Of a DNA stretch of 64,000 bases, positions 63,953-64,000 are shown one piece after another. The notes under the pieces are model-generated. The model made no database searches and had not been told where the DNA came from. It saw only the letters and a list, made by a program, of their open reading frames with translations. Origin of the DNA: Curtobacterium sp. UNCCL20 (lineage in GTDB: Bacteria; Actinomycetota; Actinomycetes; Actinomycetales; Microbacteriaceae); NCBI RefSeq assembly GCF_900101675.1, contig NZ_FNKG01000004.1, positions 481,367-545,366 of the forward strand, given 5' to 3'. A program made the translations under genes and the position numbers. Each line of letters starts with the position of its first letter. The first letter of the stretch is position 1.

Positions 63953-64000
63953 ACCTTCGACCTGATCCGATGAACCAGGAAAGCTGTCCCGGCTCCCCAC

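Overview
The window is a high-GC (about 70%) actinobacterial chromosome segment. Codon use, frequent leaderless starts (ATG or GTG a few bases after a TAnnnT box) and the gene families present fit Microbacteriaceae, most likely Curtobacterium. That assignment is inference from content; no marker was searched. The right edge enters the 3' end of a ribosomal RNA operon (5S gene, minus strand).

Layout. 0-24 kb: mostly housekeeping and accessory genes. These are the tail of an amino-acid permease, a short BLUF photoreceptor, a SWIM/SNF2 helicase, an aldo/keto reductase, a secreted HNH nuclease, an SDR, a bacterial GOLPH3-like protein, a RecB-like/SF1 helicase fusion, small membrane and lipoproteins, and a divergent ADP-ribosylglycohydrolase / NrtR pair. 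The NrtR pair is separated by two copies of GTTTACGC-N6-GCGTAAAC. A murR-murQ-murP-mupG operon for cell-wall amino-sugar recycling follows. 24-30.5 kb: a DNA repair and probable defence island with Vsr, MutT-like Nudix, EVE-like/HNH nuclease, GIY-YIG/DUF2075 helicase, MazG-like pyrophosphohydrolase and NERD/UvrD-like helicase. The GIY-YIG helicase stretch has clearly lower GC than its surroundings. 31-34.7 kb: a lactococcin-972-type bacteriocin operon (toxin, DUF1430-like permease, ABC ATPase, PH-like membrane protein, small ORF, lipoprotein). 34.8-42.5 kb: quinone oxidoreductase, a PD-(D/E)XK-like protein, an ABC-2 exporter with a NarL-type two-component system, and an AraC/SDR divergent pair. 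42.5-47.6 kb: a type VII secretion-associated locus in which a two-domain protein occurs once fused and once as two separate overlapping genes. 47.6-63.7 kb: a galacto/manno-oligosaccharide utilisation cluster with two GH36 alpha-galactosidases, an Opp/Dpp-type ABC transporter, a GH2 beta-mannosidase, a GH42 beta-galactosidase and a ROK repressor.

How the parts work together. The sugar cluster looks like a galactomannan or galacto-oligosaccharide scavenging system: oligosaccharides enter through the binding-protein-dependent transporter and are trimmed in the cytoplasm by alpha-galactosidases, beta-galactosidase and beta-mannosidase, probably under the ROK repressor. A shared AACTAAGTCG element lies in both control regions. 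The mur operon takes up and degrades murein amino sugars. The T7SS-like locus and the lactococcin-972 operon are two separate candidate interbacterial weapons, and the 24-30 kb island probably protects against foreign DNA.

Besides genes, the window carries several repeat families. One is a dispersed palindromic element with core GGMCTGGAGGCRCGG, found between genes and also in frame inside coding sequences. Another is a pair of related palindromes at convergent gene ends. There is also an 18-bp tandem array starting at a stop codon, a 48-nt perfect palindrome, and a duplicated 3' end of an alpha-galactosidase gene flanking the T7SS-like operon.
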